Below are positions 46,654-57,961 of a stretch of 64,000 bases of DNA, one piece after another. The stretch's first letter is position 1. Every line of letters starts with the position of its first letter. The notes beneath the pieces are model-generated. The model saw only the letters and a list, made by a program, of their open reading frames with translations, searched no databases and was not told the origin of the DNA. This stretch comes from Megachile rotundata (taxonomy: Eukaryota > Arthropoda > Insecta > Hymenoptera > Megachilidae): contig NC_134995.1 in assembly GCF_050947335.1 (NCBI RefSeq), positions 11,074,501 to 11,138,500 on the forward strand. The letters are read 5' to 3'. A program made the position numbers and the translations under genes.

Positions 46654-49600
46654 TTATTGCTCCTCCTCTTCGTTCTGGTACGTTACGTAGCGCACAGACG
46701 ATTTCTCGCCGATGATCAACGACTGAAACGTAACCAAAGATAATGTCGTGGCTTTAATCGATTCGGTGTGAAAATTACCTTCTTCTCCTCCTTGGTCGGC
46801 GGTGCTCTCAAAAAGTATAACAGCGGAGCGTAGAGGAAGTTCAAAATTGCGATGCCGAATAACATCCACTCGAAACCGATACTGTTGACCAACGTGCCGC
46901 TGAGTGCGGGTCCTAGATAACAATTTGATATTCTATCGATCAATGTTACGATAATATTGCTAAAGTATGAAAGGTGTCACGCGAAAATAAGGACACTGCA
47001 TTCACCGAAGCATCGGTGGTTCAGTGGTAGAATGCTCGCCTGCCACGCGGGCGGCCCGGGTTCGATTCCCGGCCGATGCAAATATTTTTTTCTTTTCTAC
47101 TTATAATTTTTTTTTTAACCCCTTGCCTTACAATTTATTTGCCAGATGCGTCAGTCAAAACTATTCATGGTTATAATGTTAAAACAAAGAAAATTAAAAT
47201 GTTTGGAGCATTTTTTGTTCAGCGATCCTTGACTATACAAATTGTAGCTGGACCTAAATTTCAAGTTGAAGAGTATTAAAAATTTTGGACATTATTTAAC
47301 ATTATATTCACGGTTATAATGTTAAAGCAAACAAAGAAAATTAAAATGTTTGGAGCATTTTCTATTCAGCGATTCTTGACTATACAAATTGTAGCTGGAC
47401 CTAAGTTTCAAGTTAAAGAGTATTAAAAATTTTGGACAAGGTTATGCCACATTGGAGCTGTCACGAGTGAGACTTGTCAAAGTATGACAAGGGGTTAAAC
47501 TGTGTAATATTTGAAGCACGTACCCACGGCGAAACCTAAACAGAACGCAACGTCTCCGATAGCGTAAACGCTTCCATACACGGCGCTGTGTCTAATGTCC
47601 ATCAAATATCCCAGTTCAGGCATCATTGAACTGTCCACCATGCCGATCGCGAATCCCAAGCCTGCGTTCGGTACAATCAGATGATCGATGCTTCTAGCTA
47701 ACGGGATCTGCGAGTACGAGAAGTTTAGAAGTATAACATAAATGATTGCATACGTGAGGAGCTTTTGTTGAACATAACAGCGGATACTTACGCACATCAA
47801 GCAAATGCCAATGACGACCAGTCCGATCAGAGAAGCTAACCACCTACAACGTATCAAAAATCGATAGAATCTCGAAAGGGCACGGAGTAGAGCTATTGTC
47901 GCATAGGGGTATAAAAGTAGATATAAAGGGGGAGCAAAAAAACTCGCCCGAACAGGGACTCGAACCCTGGACCCTCAGATTAAAAGTCTGATGCTCTACC
48001 GACTGAGCTATTCAGGCGACGTACCTCAGGCTCGTTGCTCGTCCAGCGCCAGAATCTCCTTACTTTTTACGATCATTATCGCTGTAAAACCGCTTTAAAA
48101 CAATCGAGTGTCCACCAACCTGCCCATCCTGTGTCCCAGCGGCCCGAAGAGATTAGTACCGATCAAGTAACTGATGCTCGCCGGTAAGAACGTGGCTCCT
48201 TGCTTCCATCTGCTCGCACCCATCGTGTCCATCATCCAAATCGGAAGACTAGGCTCCAGCATAGCGATACCCATGTTGGCGAACGTGATGGCGCCTGGAA
48301 GAGACTTTCGTTTAACGAGATCCCAGGTTTAACATTCAAAAAAGGTAGATACCGGCAGCTAGCACGATGTAGGGATCGGTGATCAGACTCTTCAAAGACG
48401 GAGGTTCCGTTTCTGTGTACACGACGGACGGCTGAAGCACCAGAAGCTGCAAAACTGAAAGGGAAATTGACATTGAAAGAAATTTGTACATTGCTCGTTC
48501 GAAATTTGCACTCACTTCCATCGCCAAGAGCCAAAGCGGAAAGAACCAAGAACGGAGCAGATTTCCCGACGAATTCGTACATGACACCACCGAACGGTGG
48601 GCCGATTAGAACCCCGAGGGCTAAGCCTCCCAGCGCGATGCCCATCGCGTTTCCGCGCTCCTTGTCGTCTTGGAACCTCTCGGCCAACATACCCATACCT
48701 GCAAATCCACTGATTCGTCCAATTTCCTTTGCTTCTGAGACTAATCGATTTACCTGACACGCTCGAGCACGAGGATCCGATTCCTTGCAACGCCCTCGCT
48801 AAGAAAAGGATACCGTAGCTTCGTCCGAACGCGAATATCAGCGTGGAAAGAAACATGATGACGAATCCGGTGAACATTGGTATGCTATACCCGATTCTAA
48901 AACGAAACGGAACAGTAGTTTCTTACGACGAAAAAGAATGTTCAAGCTTCGAGCAAGAATCACTAGTTCTTACTTGTGAGTGAGCGGACCGACGATCGGG
49001 TTGGCCAACAGCTGAACGAAAGCTTTCGACGCGAACATTATGCCGACGGCCACCGTCTCTTCCAGCAATTCGCGGTGTCTCTGCTCCTTTTCTTCCTTCT
49101 CCGACAAGCCCGTTCCTCCATTGTTTCCTATTGCAAACGAGCGTGAGTAGTGAACTCCATGCGTAGGACGCGTTTCTTACCGATCGTCGTTGCATCGATG
49201 CTAGGAAAAGTGGTCGCGTGAAGGAACTCCACTTGGGACTCGTTCAATCTGCCGTTAATGTCCTCGCATTTTGTCATGTTGATTCGACCGGATGCAGAGG
49301 ACACGGTCGTGATCGTGGTGCCTGTAGTCTGAGCGATTCCCACCGTCGTTCGTCCATCTCCTTCCAGATGTTGGCTCAACGTGGCGTTAGGATGCTTGAT
49401 GTCGTAGAGGAATTCCGGTATGATGGGCACTGCGAACGCGACCGATTGACTCGCGACATATTGTCAGAGGAATACGTTCGCGATTGTAACTGTGCTCGTT
49501 CGTCACTCGTCGCGCATATGGCACTGATGACGCGGCGACTCGGTATCGATGACATCGATGGCATTCGAAATCTGTCGATGGCGAAACGTCGCGCCGGCTT

Positions 49601-50802
49601 ACGACTACGAGTTTCGCGAGACTTCGTATCGACTCGGGGGTGTAACTCAGTGGTAGAGTGTCTGCTTCGCATGCTGAAAGTCCTGGGTTCAAATCCCAGC
49701 ACCTCCAAAACGCAGTCGATTATTTTTTTCTTTTTATTCCCTCGCCGATCGATCGCGGTGGGCGTCTGTGAAGCGGGATTTTTTCGAACGGATTTAGGGG
49801 GTGAAAAGCAAATGCGAGTTAACGGCAAAGGAAAAGAGATGGTTAACAGAAGGTCGAAAGCGCATCTCATGATTTGTTAGCACGCGTCGGAGAAGCTGTT
49901 TGGTATACGGTACATAAATGTATGACCACTTATCTGAATTGCCGGAACGCGTTTATTCGACCCCTGACTCCACTGCCCCTCTGTCACTGGTACCCTCGCG
50001 TATATTTCCGAGCACCGAGATTGGCGTGGCCAGGCGAAGGGCGAGCTACTGGCCGTGCCGAAGGATATATAAGAGCGCGCTTCGTGAATTAAACATTTCG
50101 TCGACGCGATAAAAGAAAGCGGGTCGGAACGGCGATCAAATGAGGAAAGCTTAAGAGTCGGAAAATCGGGGAGGCCGGCTCCCCTTTTTCTCGTAATTAC
50201 GCACTCTTTTTTCTTTTCAAACATTTCGATTCGTCGATCGCGACGAGTGACGAACGCTGTGATCGTGGTTATTTCAGGTGGTTAGGAAAATAATTTATGA
50301 AGCGGTGTTTAAGAGGTGAATAACTCGTCGTCGGATCAGAAAGAGGAATAGGAAACCGCGAAGGAACAAACGTTTCAAGTATTCCTGTCTACACGCGCTA
50401 TTTCTAAAAGACGATCGAGACGTAGACAAAAGAAGCAACTCGAACTTTCATTTGGACGTTCGAAGCATCTTCCGAGAAAGAGGCCGCGTAATTAGTTCGT
50501 TTCATCAACGAGAGGGAGAAGATTACGCTTGCTCTCGAGCGGTATCGGGCCGCCTTTCTTCCGCAAAGCAAACTTTTCTTTTCGTTTCTCGTTCCTCTCG
50601 TGTTCCGGCAGCTTTCTTCGGACTCTTTTCAGCGGGTTCCGCGCGGAAAATAATGGACTCGATCCGATCGAACGAATCGTTACTTACCGACCGTGGTCAG
50701 GAGCATATTGTCCAAGAGCAGGGCGATCGCGACGATCACGAGAATCAGTTTTCGCGATTCCCGACATCGTTGCAACCAACCGCTCCATTCTCCGCTACTC
50801 AT
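46654..50802 (-). CDS. VMAT: Vesicular monoamine transporter (SLC18 family)
   Basis: Proton/amine antiporter loading dopamine, serotonin, octopamine and histamine into synaptic vesicles. Eleven exons: 50802-50688, 49429-49181, 49127-48974, 48896-48754, 48698-48517, 48454-48353, 48294-48120, 47843-47792, 47707-47524, 46912-46779, 46722-46654. The start is MSSGEWSGWLQRCRESRKL, with TM1 LVIVAIALLLDNMLLTTVVP. A large glycosylated luminal loop (NATL, NMT, NES) follows. Further VMAT signatures: GIGSSCSSVSGMGMLAERF, GNAMGIALGGLALGVLIGPP, ANMGIAMLEPSLPIWMM, GMVDSSMMPELGYLMDIRH and YGSVYAIGDVAFCLGFAVG. The cytoplasmic tail ends in acidic EEEEQ, as in sorting tails. These motifs distinguish VMAT from VAChT. 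Introns carry three tRNAs and a MITE. Confidence 0.95.
47010..47080 (+). tRNA. tRNA-Gly (GCC)
   Basis: 71 nt. The acceptor arm GCATCGG pairs with CCGATGC, followed by discriminator A. D-arm GGTTCAGTGGTAGAAT; anticodon loop with GCC (TCGCCTGCCACGCGGG); T-arm GGGTTCGATTCCC. A T-run follows, as expected for Pol III termination. It lies in a VMAT intron, antisense to VMAT. Confidence 0.95.
47119..47494. mobile_element. Second TTAA-flanked MITE, in a VMAT intron
   Basis: The ends CCCCTTG.. and ..CAAGGGG are inverted copies, flanked by TTAA on both sides (47115-47118 and 47495-47498), a piggyBac-type target duplication. Two internal direct repeats of about 143 bp begin near 47163 and 47306 (ATTCAYGGTTATAATGTTAA..). 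No coding capacity. It sits 40 bp from the tRNA-Gly gene. Confidence 0.75.
47945..48017 (-). tRNA. tRNA-Lys (TTT)
   Basis: 73 nt on the minus strand. Acceptor GCCTGAA pairs with TTCGGGC (one G-T pair), discriminator G. D-arm TAGCTCAGTCGGTAGAGCA; anticodon arm CAGACTTTTAATCTG with TTT; T-arm CAGGGTTCGAGTCCCTG. It lies in a VMAT intron in the same orientation as VMAT. Confidence 0.95.
49636..49707 (+). tRNA. tRNA-Ala (CGC)
   Basis: 72 nt. Acceptor GGGGGTG pairs with CACCTCC (one G-T), discriminator A. D-arm ACTCAGTGGTAGAGT; anticodon loop TTCGCAT gives CGC. The anticodon stem TCTGC/GCTGA has a central T-T mismatch. T-arm CTGGGTTCAAATCCCAG is perfect. A T-run follows. It lies in VMAT intron 1, antisense to VMAT. 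The stem mismatch leaves open a weak or diverged gene. Confidence 0.88.
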
Positions 50803-53800
50803 CCTCGAGCTACGCGGATTCGCGACTCTTCCCCTTCCTCTTCTTCTTCTTCCGTTCGACGATCTGCAACGAGGAGACGAACGATGAAAGGTGTGTCGAC
50901 AATTTGCGGTTCGTCGAACGAGCGCTCTTTTCGACCGCGTTGGTCGAACGTTTACGTTCGCTCGAACGATCGAGAGAATAACGCGATTCGAGCTTCCGGC
51001 GTTTAAAGTACTTTTCGACGAGCTTCTTTCGACGGTTAAAATTGCCAGCGACGTTCCGTGACGAATTCGCTACTCTGCTCGATCGGGCGAGAGAAGAAAG
51101 CGTCGTTCGAAGGTCATTTCCGGTATCCGTTCGCAACAGAGGCTCTCGTACGAAGCGATCATCGAGACATCGAACGCGCGGTGCCGTTCGATCATCGAGT
51201 CATAGAGTTAACGGCGTTAATTGGTCGCTTTTAGCGGTATCTCCCATGGACTATCGCGCAACCATTCCGCAGCCCATGGCCTCGCCGGTTCTCTTTTATT
51301 CGTAATAACTCGATTACTCGATGCTTTTAGCTCGGCTAATTTTCGCACGCTTCCCGTGAATAGGAAACCATTAAGGCCGTCTAAAGCGGCGCTCGACAAC
51401 GATTTCTACCTCTCCCCTCCTTGTCACCTCGTTAAGAAGCATTCTCTATCTTTCTCGCTCCGAATTTTTACGGAGCAGAGGGAAAAACTCGGACAGGATA
51501 GAATTGGTTCGCCGAGATAAGCCAAGTTTTCCTAACGTCTGCCTACGCGACTTCGAACCTCTCGATCACCGTCCGTGTGTCCGTTCCGTTTGCTCGTGTG
51601 CTCTGTCCGAGTCGGACAGAGGGTACGCGATTTTACGTAACGAATAAGAGACCGTAATAGAATCGCGAGTCTCGATCTCGGAGTATGCGGGCGGCTGCCG
51701 TGGACGAGTCGAAGATTGATAAGGTAACGGAACGTGTGCGTAACGTTGCGGCGAGATTGTCGTGAACGAAGGCCTCGGTAGACCGAGGGAAACGGAGAAG
51801 AGGATTTAAGGGAAAAGAAGAATCGATGGAGAGGGAAGCAATCAGCATTCTCGTGAAAGCCGGGTCCCTCGGGTGCGCGCATTATTCTCCAGATTCCAGA
51901 AGGACCGAAGAAGATTTTTCTTTCGCCGCCGCTCTTGGCCTTCGATACTTTGCTTTTTGTTCCTACCAACGCGTTTCGTTCCCTTATCCGTTCGGTAATC
52001 ACTTCTACCGGTCTTTACCGATTCTTTTCTTCTCGCCACTTGTCTCCCCTCGCGCTTATTTTCCGTTCGGCAGGCTATCGATTTCGCGTATCGTTTCTGT
52101 ATTCTCCACTTTCCGAGCGTTTATTCGATCGCGTTCGAATCGAACGTTCCGATGCTTCGAGTGCGTTATCGTACGATCTAACTGCCATCGACGAAAGGGT
52201 TTGACGCCGTAGTGGTTTTGCGATTGACAGTTTAGTTGGCTCCGCGTTGATGAAGTGACTACGGATCCAACAACTACTCGTCCGACCTCGTTATCCCGAT
52301 TCGATGGACGCGCGTACGCGCTTCTACACTCCACCTCCTTCTCGTCTATCGCCCCTCGACACCTAACCCTCTCGTACACCCACCCAATTACTCTTTCACA
52401 CCCTTTTTCTCCTCTCTTCTCTTTTCTTCTCTTTTCTTCTGTTCCGTCACCGCGCCCCTATCCTTATTTCGCCTTTCACCGTAGCGACGCGTTTCATCGT
52501 ACGCGATTTTATTCCGCGGACGAGTATAACCCGAAAGGCGTGCTAATAGAAAAATCGTGTCCACCGTCAACCGCGCCGATTTATCTTTCGACCGTGCCGT
52601 TGCCCAGGAACCTTTTCCTCCGCCAGCTTATCGATTCCGGTTAATTATTTCGACTGCTACGAAAATTGCTGTAATCACGAATCGTATTCCGAAGACGCGA
52701 TCGTCGGTAAACTTACAATTAGTTTTCGCTTTGAGAAGCAATTAGCAGCGACGAACAACCGGAACGAGCGTTCCGCCCGGTGAATAGTTCGATCGTACCT
52801 TTTGGACAACTTTGACGCGAACTCGACTCGAAGGCGACGGGGTCGCTCGCGAATCGACGCTAATAATCGCGACCAATCTCGCGAGTGCGCCCGACTTTCC
52901 TCAAAGTGGATCGCTAACTAGATTTCGCTCGGCAACAATTACGCGTCTCTCGAAACTTGCTCGACCTTACTGATACGTCTTTCGTTACGATGTTTCGGTT
53001 CGGTTCGCTTCTAATCCTCGAGTCGAACGTGCGAGCGAGAGGAACGTGGAAAGAAAGAACACCGCAGGAGAGACGCGATTAAAAGGCAAACTGTTGCTTC
53101 GCGCGTCAACAAGTTGGCCGACCGTGGAAAGGAAACGGTTAGACGTTAGCGATCGATTCGTAGCGACAGATTCCTCGCGTCGAGACGAGTTCTTTTCGAA
53201 AAGATCGAAGCGACGTACCGACCTTCCGTCGACGAAAATAATGAGCGACGTTGACGCAAGTGGCTCGCGAGAATGTTTACTCGTGCAAAAAGATACTGCT
53301 TAGGATGGCGCAACAGACTAAGCCGTTGGCGAGGCAAATGATCGTTAAGCCGGAATAACGAGCTTAAATCGTGTCCGAGTCGGTTTATGCGATGTTCGCT
53401 GCGATCGGTAGCCGAACGTTATTCCTCGGGGAATCGACGCGTTGCTAGCTGCGAATCGGAGGAGAGAAAGACGGAACGGACGGGCGATCGAACGCAAACA
53501 GGGAGACGAAATAAAATTACGAGACGGCGTCGTCTCTTGATGAAAACGAATTTACGGGGAGATCGGCTCTCGCGAAGACGTAATCAGAGAACCGTCTGTT
53601 CGACGTGTCTCGTTTCACGAAGCTATAGAAAAGAGTTGCGTCGCGTAAAAGCGGAAAGATACGAAGGGAAGAAGAGAAGTAGGCTAGGGACGACGTAGAG
53701 GAAGGGCAAAAAAGGGAGACTCGGTAAGAAAGAGAGAGGAAGGGAGCGGAGAAAGCAGAGAGAGGTTCGAAGGAGAAGCAAGCTTCTCGGTTACCGTGTC

Positions 53801-56468
53801 TGGCGATCGGGTAATCGCATTATACCCGGTAATTACGAGACCGCTCGTAGCGGTACAGGACGAGCCTGCAGCTCGGGCAAAGTACCGGGCAGGGTTATGC
53901 AGATTGCTTTATAACCTCGTTACCGATCGCTCTATTAACCTCGCGAGGTTCGCATCGGACGATGCCTTTCTTCGCGATCGCTACCGAAACGCCGTTGTGC
54001 TCGATCGCGGAAATTCTCTCCGACGTTCGAGCAAGCTGCGAACGACGCGCGGAAACGAGGGTGCGATCTCGAGCGTGAAATTCGCTCGGAACTCGAAGCT
54101 GACCGAACCTCGATCAGGAAGCTGCGCGACCGGGCGAAAACGTGAGACGGAAATTCGTTCGCGACGGATTTCTGTGGTCGAAGCGGAAACGCCGACAGCG
54201 AACGGGCGTCGCGATTGGTGAACGGCGCGAAAAAGAAACGAAAGAAAAAGTAACACGGTAAGAGAGTAAATTGCTTCCTTACCTAAGCGGGACGAGAACA
54301 GGTCTCGTGTCGGGCCGCGAAGCGGATCGGGAAGAAAAAACGACGGACGTTTACGGGTCCGAATCGATGAATCGGTGGTGGCGAACGGGACGTCGAGCCG
54401 AATGGTCGAGACTGGTAGCCGTGCTTCCAGGTGGAAGCGCCGCGGCCGATTGAGAGCGAGGATGGCGGCGAGGGTGCATCTCGCCCCGATTTTTCCGCCA
54501 CGGGGCTGTCGCGCTCTCTGCCCACCGTCGCGTCGTTCGCGTACGCGTCTCTCCGTCGCTTCTTCTCCCGTCGTTCGTCGCCCGTTGCCCGTCGCTCGTC
54601 GCCTCTCTTCTCGATCCTCGAAGATCCACGGTCCCTTAACCGAGTCGAAAGCGCATGGTCCATCGCGCCTCCGAAAGCCCCCACTTCGAAAGCCCGCTCC
54701 CGCCCCTTTCTCGCTACGCTTCTCTTCCCTCGATTCCGTTCGCTTCCGCGTTAACCCTGTCCTATCCTGCATCCTCCCCCTCGCCCACACCCTCGCCCCA
54801 TCCTATTCGACGTTCTTGTCTCGAGATCCTTTCGACTCTTCTCCACCGATTCCTCTTCTTCGTCTTTTCACGCCCTATTCGTCCCGCTGTCTACGTCGTT
54901 CGTTGCCGTGCTTCGGATCAGCCGCGTCCTTCGCGAACGCCCGCGACGCGTATAATTTTGCGTCGGTTCTTCGGCGAACGAAAAAAAGGTCAGACGGTCG
55001 GACAGGGGATGTTATTAAGATCGAGATTAAGAGCTAGGGGTTGTACGGTGGGAATGCGATTCGAGGACCGATGGAACGCGAACCCTTCGAAGAATTCTCG
55101 ATGCGCGTACCGCCGCCGGCTCTTTATTAAACCGGCTTTTATCACGTACCAGAAACGGAGTCGCCGGCTACGTTCCAGCCTTTTTCCAGCTATTGGTCGC
55201 GTAAGTGGCGAGGAAACGCGATCGATCGACAGACGCGAGACGAAAGACGAGTAGTCGGAGCCGACTCCCGACGAATCCGGCGATTCGCTGGAACGCGATC
55301 GGTGGACGCCGCGTCGATCGAAGCGTGGCCGAATCGCGCGAATTCTATCTGCCGTTACCACCTGTGGAGCCAAAGTAGAAAGCGATATAGAAATTCCAGC
55401 CAGGAAGCGAATTCACTTGTTGATTTTAGGAAACTCCGGAGAAGACGGACGCGAACTGCAACTTGTTGCTAAAGCGACGCGTTCGAGCATCGCCGTTGGA
55501 TCGGCGTAACCGCGTCTCGAAGGATTCCGTATCGGTCGATGACGACGTGGCACGGCGAGAACGGCCAAAGGTATCCAACAATAGGCTGAAACGGGATAGA
55601 AGGCCTGTCTTAGACAGACGCTCCTCTATCTCGGTACACCCATCTCCCGCGTAATTAATTCGAGAAGGAACGGATCGCGGTACACCGCCGTCGGCGAAGA
55701 TTGCCTTCGGAGTAGCGTCGCCCACTCGGCACGGCGTGGCGGTATTTCCGTTCGATCGCTTTCGTTCGCCCTTTACCACCGTTCTTCCTCGGCGTTTCGC
55801 CGGCAACGCGAAAAGGCGAACGACTCGGTCGACGTCGTCGAGGAGAAATCTCGTGACACGATATCGCGGGATTACAGAAAAATCCACTTTACCCGTAATT
55901 GCCAAAGAATACGAGAAACGTGGCGTCGGGTCGACCTCTATTCGCGCCTCCCCTGTATCGCGCGATTTCGCCTCGTATCAACGCGTTTCTTTATCCTCTT
56001 ATTTATTTATCCCTTCGATTACATCTTGATTTCTTTCCCGTCAGTCGTCTGTCTCGAACAGACGTTCGACGAACATCGGAACGAGACGAACGTGATCGGC
56101 CATGGGAAAGCCAATCGAGGACGCAGTTTCTCGACGATAACGAACGAACTAAAAGCTCCGCGAGGAACTCGCGAGCCGAGACGAAAACGTGGTTTTCCTT
56201 CTTTCGGCCAATATTCGAGGCGCGCGTTTGCTCGCGAAAAATTTGTCTCGCAAAACGAAGAAAAACGAGCGGAATCGTTTCGGTTCCAGCTACGTGGAAA
56301 ACCTTTTCAACCTTCGATTCCGCGTTCTCTGCACGTACGCGGTCCTCCGTTTCCTTCCAGTCGAATTAACCGATTCGTATCGACGCTATTTACCGAACAA
56401 ACATCAACGTCAAATTTCTTGCATCGTACTTTACTTTAGATACAAACGAATCGAACAAAGTGCGCTTG
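50803..56468. other. 5.7-kb region upstream of VMAT without supported genes
   Basis: VMAT (-) reads away from it and the odorant receptor (-) ends at its right edge. The sequence is rich in CGA/TCG and in purine or pyrimidine blocks (for example a TTTTCT run at 52,408-52,440 and GA-rich 53,690-53,770). Many overlapping open frames on both strands come from low stop density; none shows domains, splice logic or a signal peptide with a credible body. It probably holds VMAT 5' UTR exons and regulatory sequence. Confidence 0.5.
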
Positions 56469-57961
56469 CTAATTCATGCTTCTGACGACGGTGAAGAACG
56501 ACACCGAGGTGGATATCATCTGAAAGAGAAGGAACGTTAATCGCACGGACAGATCGTAACGAAGAGGATAGATACCGAGCCGAAAGTGTCCAACGAGAGT
56601 ACGACGAATTTCCCGGCGGTCAAGCGAGCCGGTTTCTGGGCTCTGACCAGCAGAACGGCGATCGGCGTCCGCGAGCTGGCGGACCATCGGTACCAAGGCG
56701 AGTTGTACGCGGCGACGGCGATAGCTTGGCTCTGTAAACACGTTCATAAACGTAATGGCGCGAAAGAGGTCACGGACGAGATTCGCTCGAGAGACTTACC
56801 TTCGCGAGAAGAACATCCGCGGGCCAGTTGCATAAGAGCAATTGAATCACGGCGATCAGCAGTTGCGTGACGTACTTGAACTTGTTAGGATCGTCCTGCC
56901 GGGGCGGATCAAGTTGCAAGCGTTAACCGAGAAACGGAGAAATCGCGAGCTTCGCTTACCCCGACTAACTTGAAGCCGACCAGGGAAACGTTGTACGTGC
57001 TGAGCATCATTTGCGTCAGAAGTATCACGTTCGTGCAACGTTCGATTCGCTCGCAAAATCTGCGTGAACAGAAATCGATAGTGAAAACCAGGAATAATGG
57101 AGTACCCTATCGAACTCACTCGAGTATCACTTGATGATGGATCAAAGAATTTCGAAGGTCCTCCTGTACGCTGTTCGAATCAACGGAGCGCAAGCTTTCG
57201 ACCCTCGATCGTATCACGTCCAGGTGGCCGCAAGCGATCAACGCGAACATGGCGGCGGTCGTGTCTACTCCGACGCTGGTCAAGCCGACGCTGGTCACCG
57301 AAAAGAACTGAAGAACGCACGCGATCTCGTACCACGGGCTCCCTCGAACCTCCAGGAAAAACGCGTACGGCAAATGTCGCGCGTTTTCGAGATCCAGAGA
57401 AACGTTGCTAGCGTTTACCGCGTCGCGAGCCACGTTCGAGTCGTCGGGCAACCAGGAGGTGACCAGAGCGACCGCCACGTACGCGAAAATGGTCAGTTGG
57501 CAATTGACGACGTACGTAATGGCCAGTCGGTTCGATCTCCTCGCGTAATTTCCAACGACTTTTTTCTCCCGCGAGTTCAATCTCGACCAGAGCAGCTCGC
57601 ACTCGGTCAACATCGTCTGACAGGTGCCACGGTGCAGCAGCAACATCGCGAACCTCGTCTGCACTCCCACGAACGACGTGATCAGCGTGAAGGTTTCCAA
57701 GTTGGCGTTCGAACGGCCGTCGCGTCTCAGAAACTCGTACACGTACGAGACGCTGTAAACGGACATGCAGAAGAACGCCAAGCACGCCAACGCACGTCTT
57801 TCGACCGATCGTTCCCCGCGCGAGATCACCCCGGCCAGTCTCAAAAGGAACAAGTTGAAACCGATCGACCGATCGAAGCTCGCTGTTTCGCGTTTCATCT
57901 GTGCTCGACTCGTCGCGCGACCCGTCTGTCTCTTTCGGAGTCCGTACAGGGCGGGGAGCAT
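56469..57961 (-). CDS. Odorant receptor (insect 7tm_6 family)
   Basis: Odour-gated ion-channel subunit that works with Orco in antennal neurons. Five exons: 57961 (or 57898)-57120, 57059-56960, 56895-56800, 56731-56576, 56519-56469, joined in phase, about 410 aa. Two possible starts are MLPALYGLRK (57961) and MKRETASFDR (57898). Family marks: an N-terminal helical region with several membrane segments; HHQVILEFCERIERCTN after TM4; and YVTQLLIAVIQLLLCNWPADVLL. Then comes YNSPWYRW (usually Y.S.WY); the C-terminal block QKPARLTAGKFVVLSLDTF; and terminal SFFTVVRSMN. Short terminal exons with MISTSVSFF are typical of hymenopteran ORs. The frame is intact. It looks like a single gene here, not a tandem array. 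Confidence 0.9.

Noticed and set aside
49218..49880. 220-codon + strand frame across VMAT exon 2 and the tRNA-Ala gene
   Set aside because: It is the complement of a real VMAT exon and runs through a tRNA; a shadow frame.
53796..55373. Long overlapping open frames on both strands (up to 269 codons)
   Set aside because: Arg/Ser-rich products typical of CGA/TCG-biased non-coding DNA; no domain, signal peptide with credible body, or splice-supported continuation.
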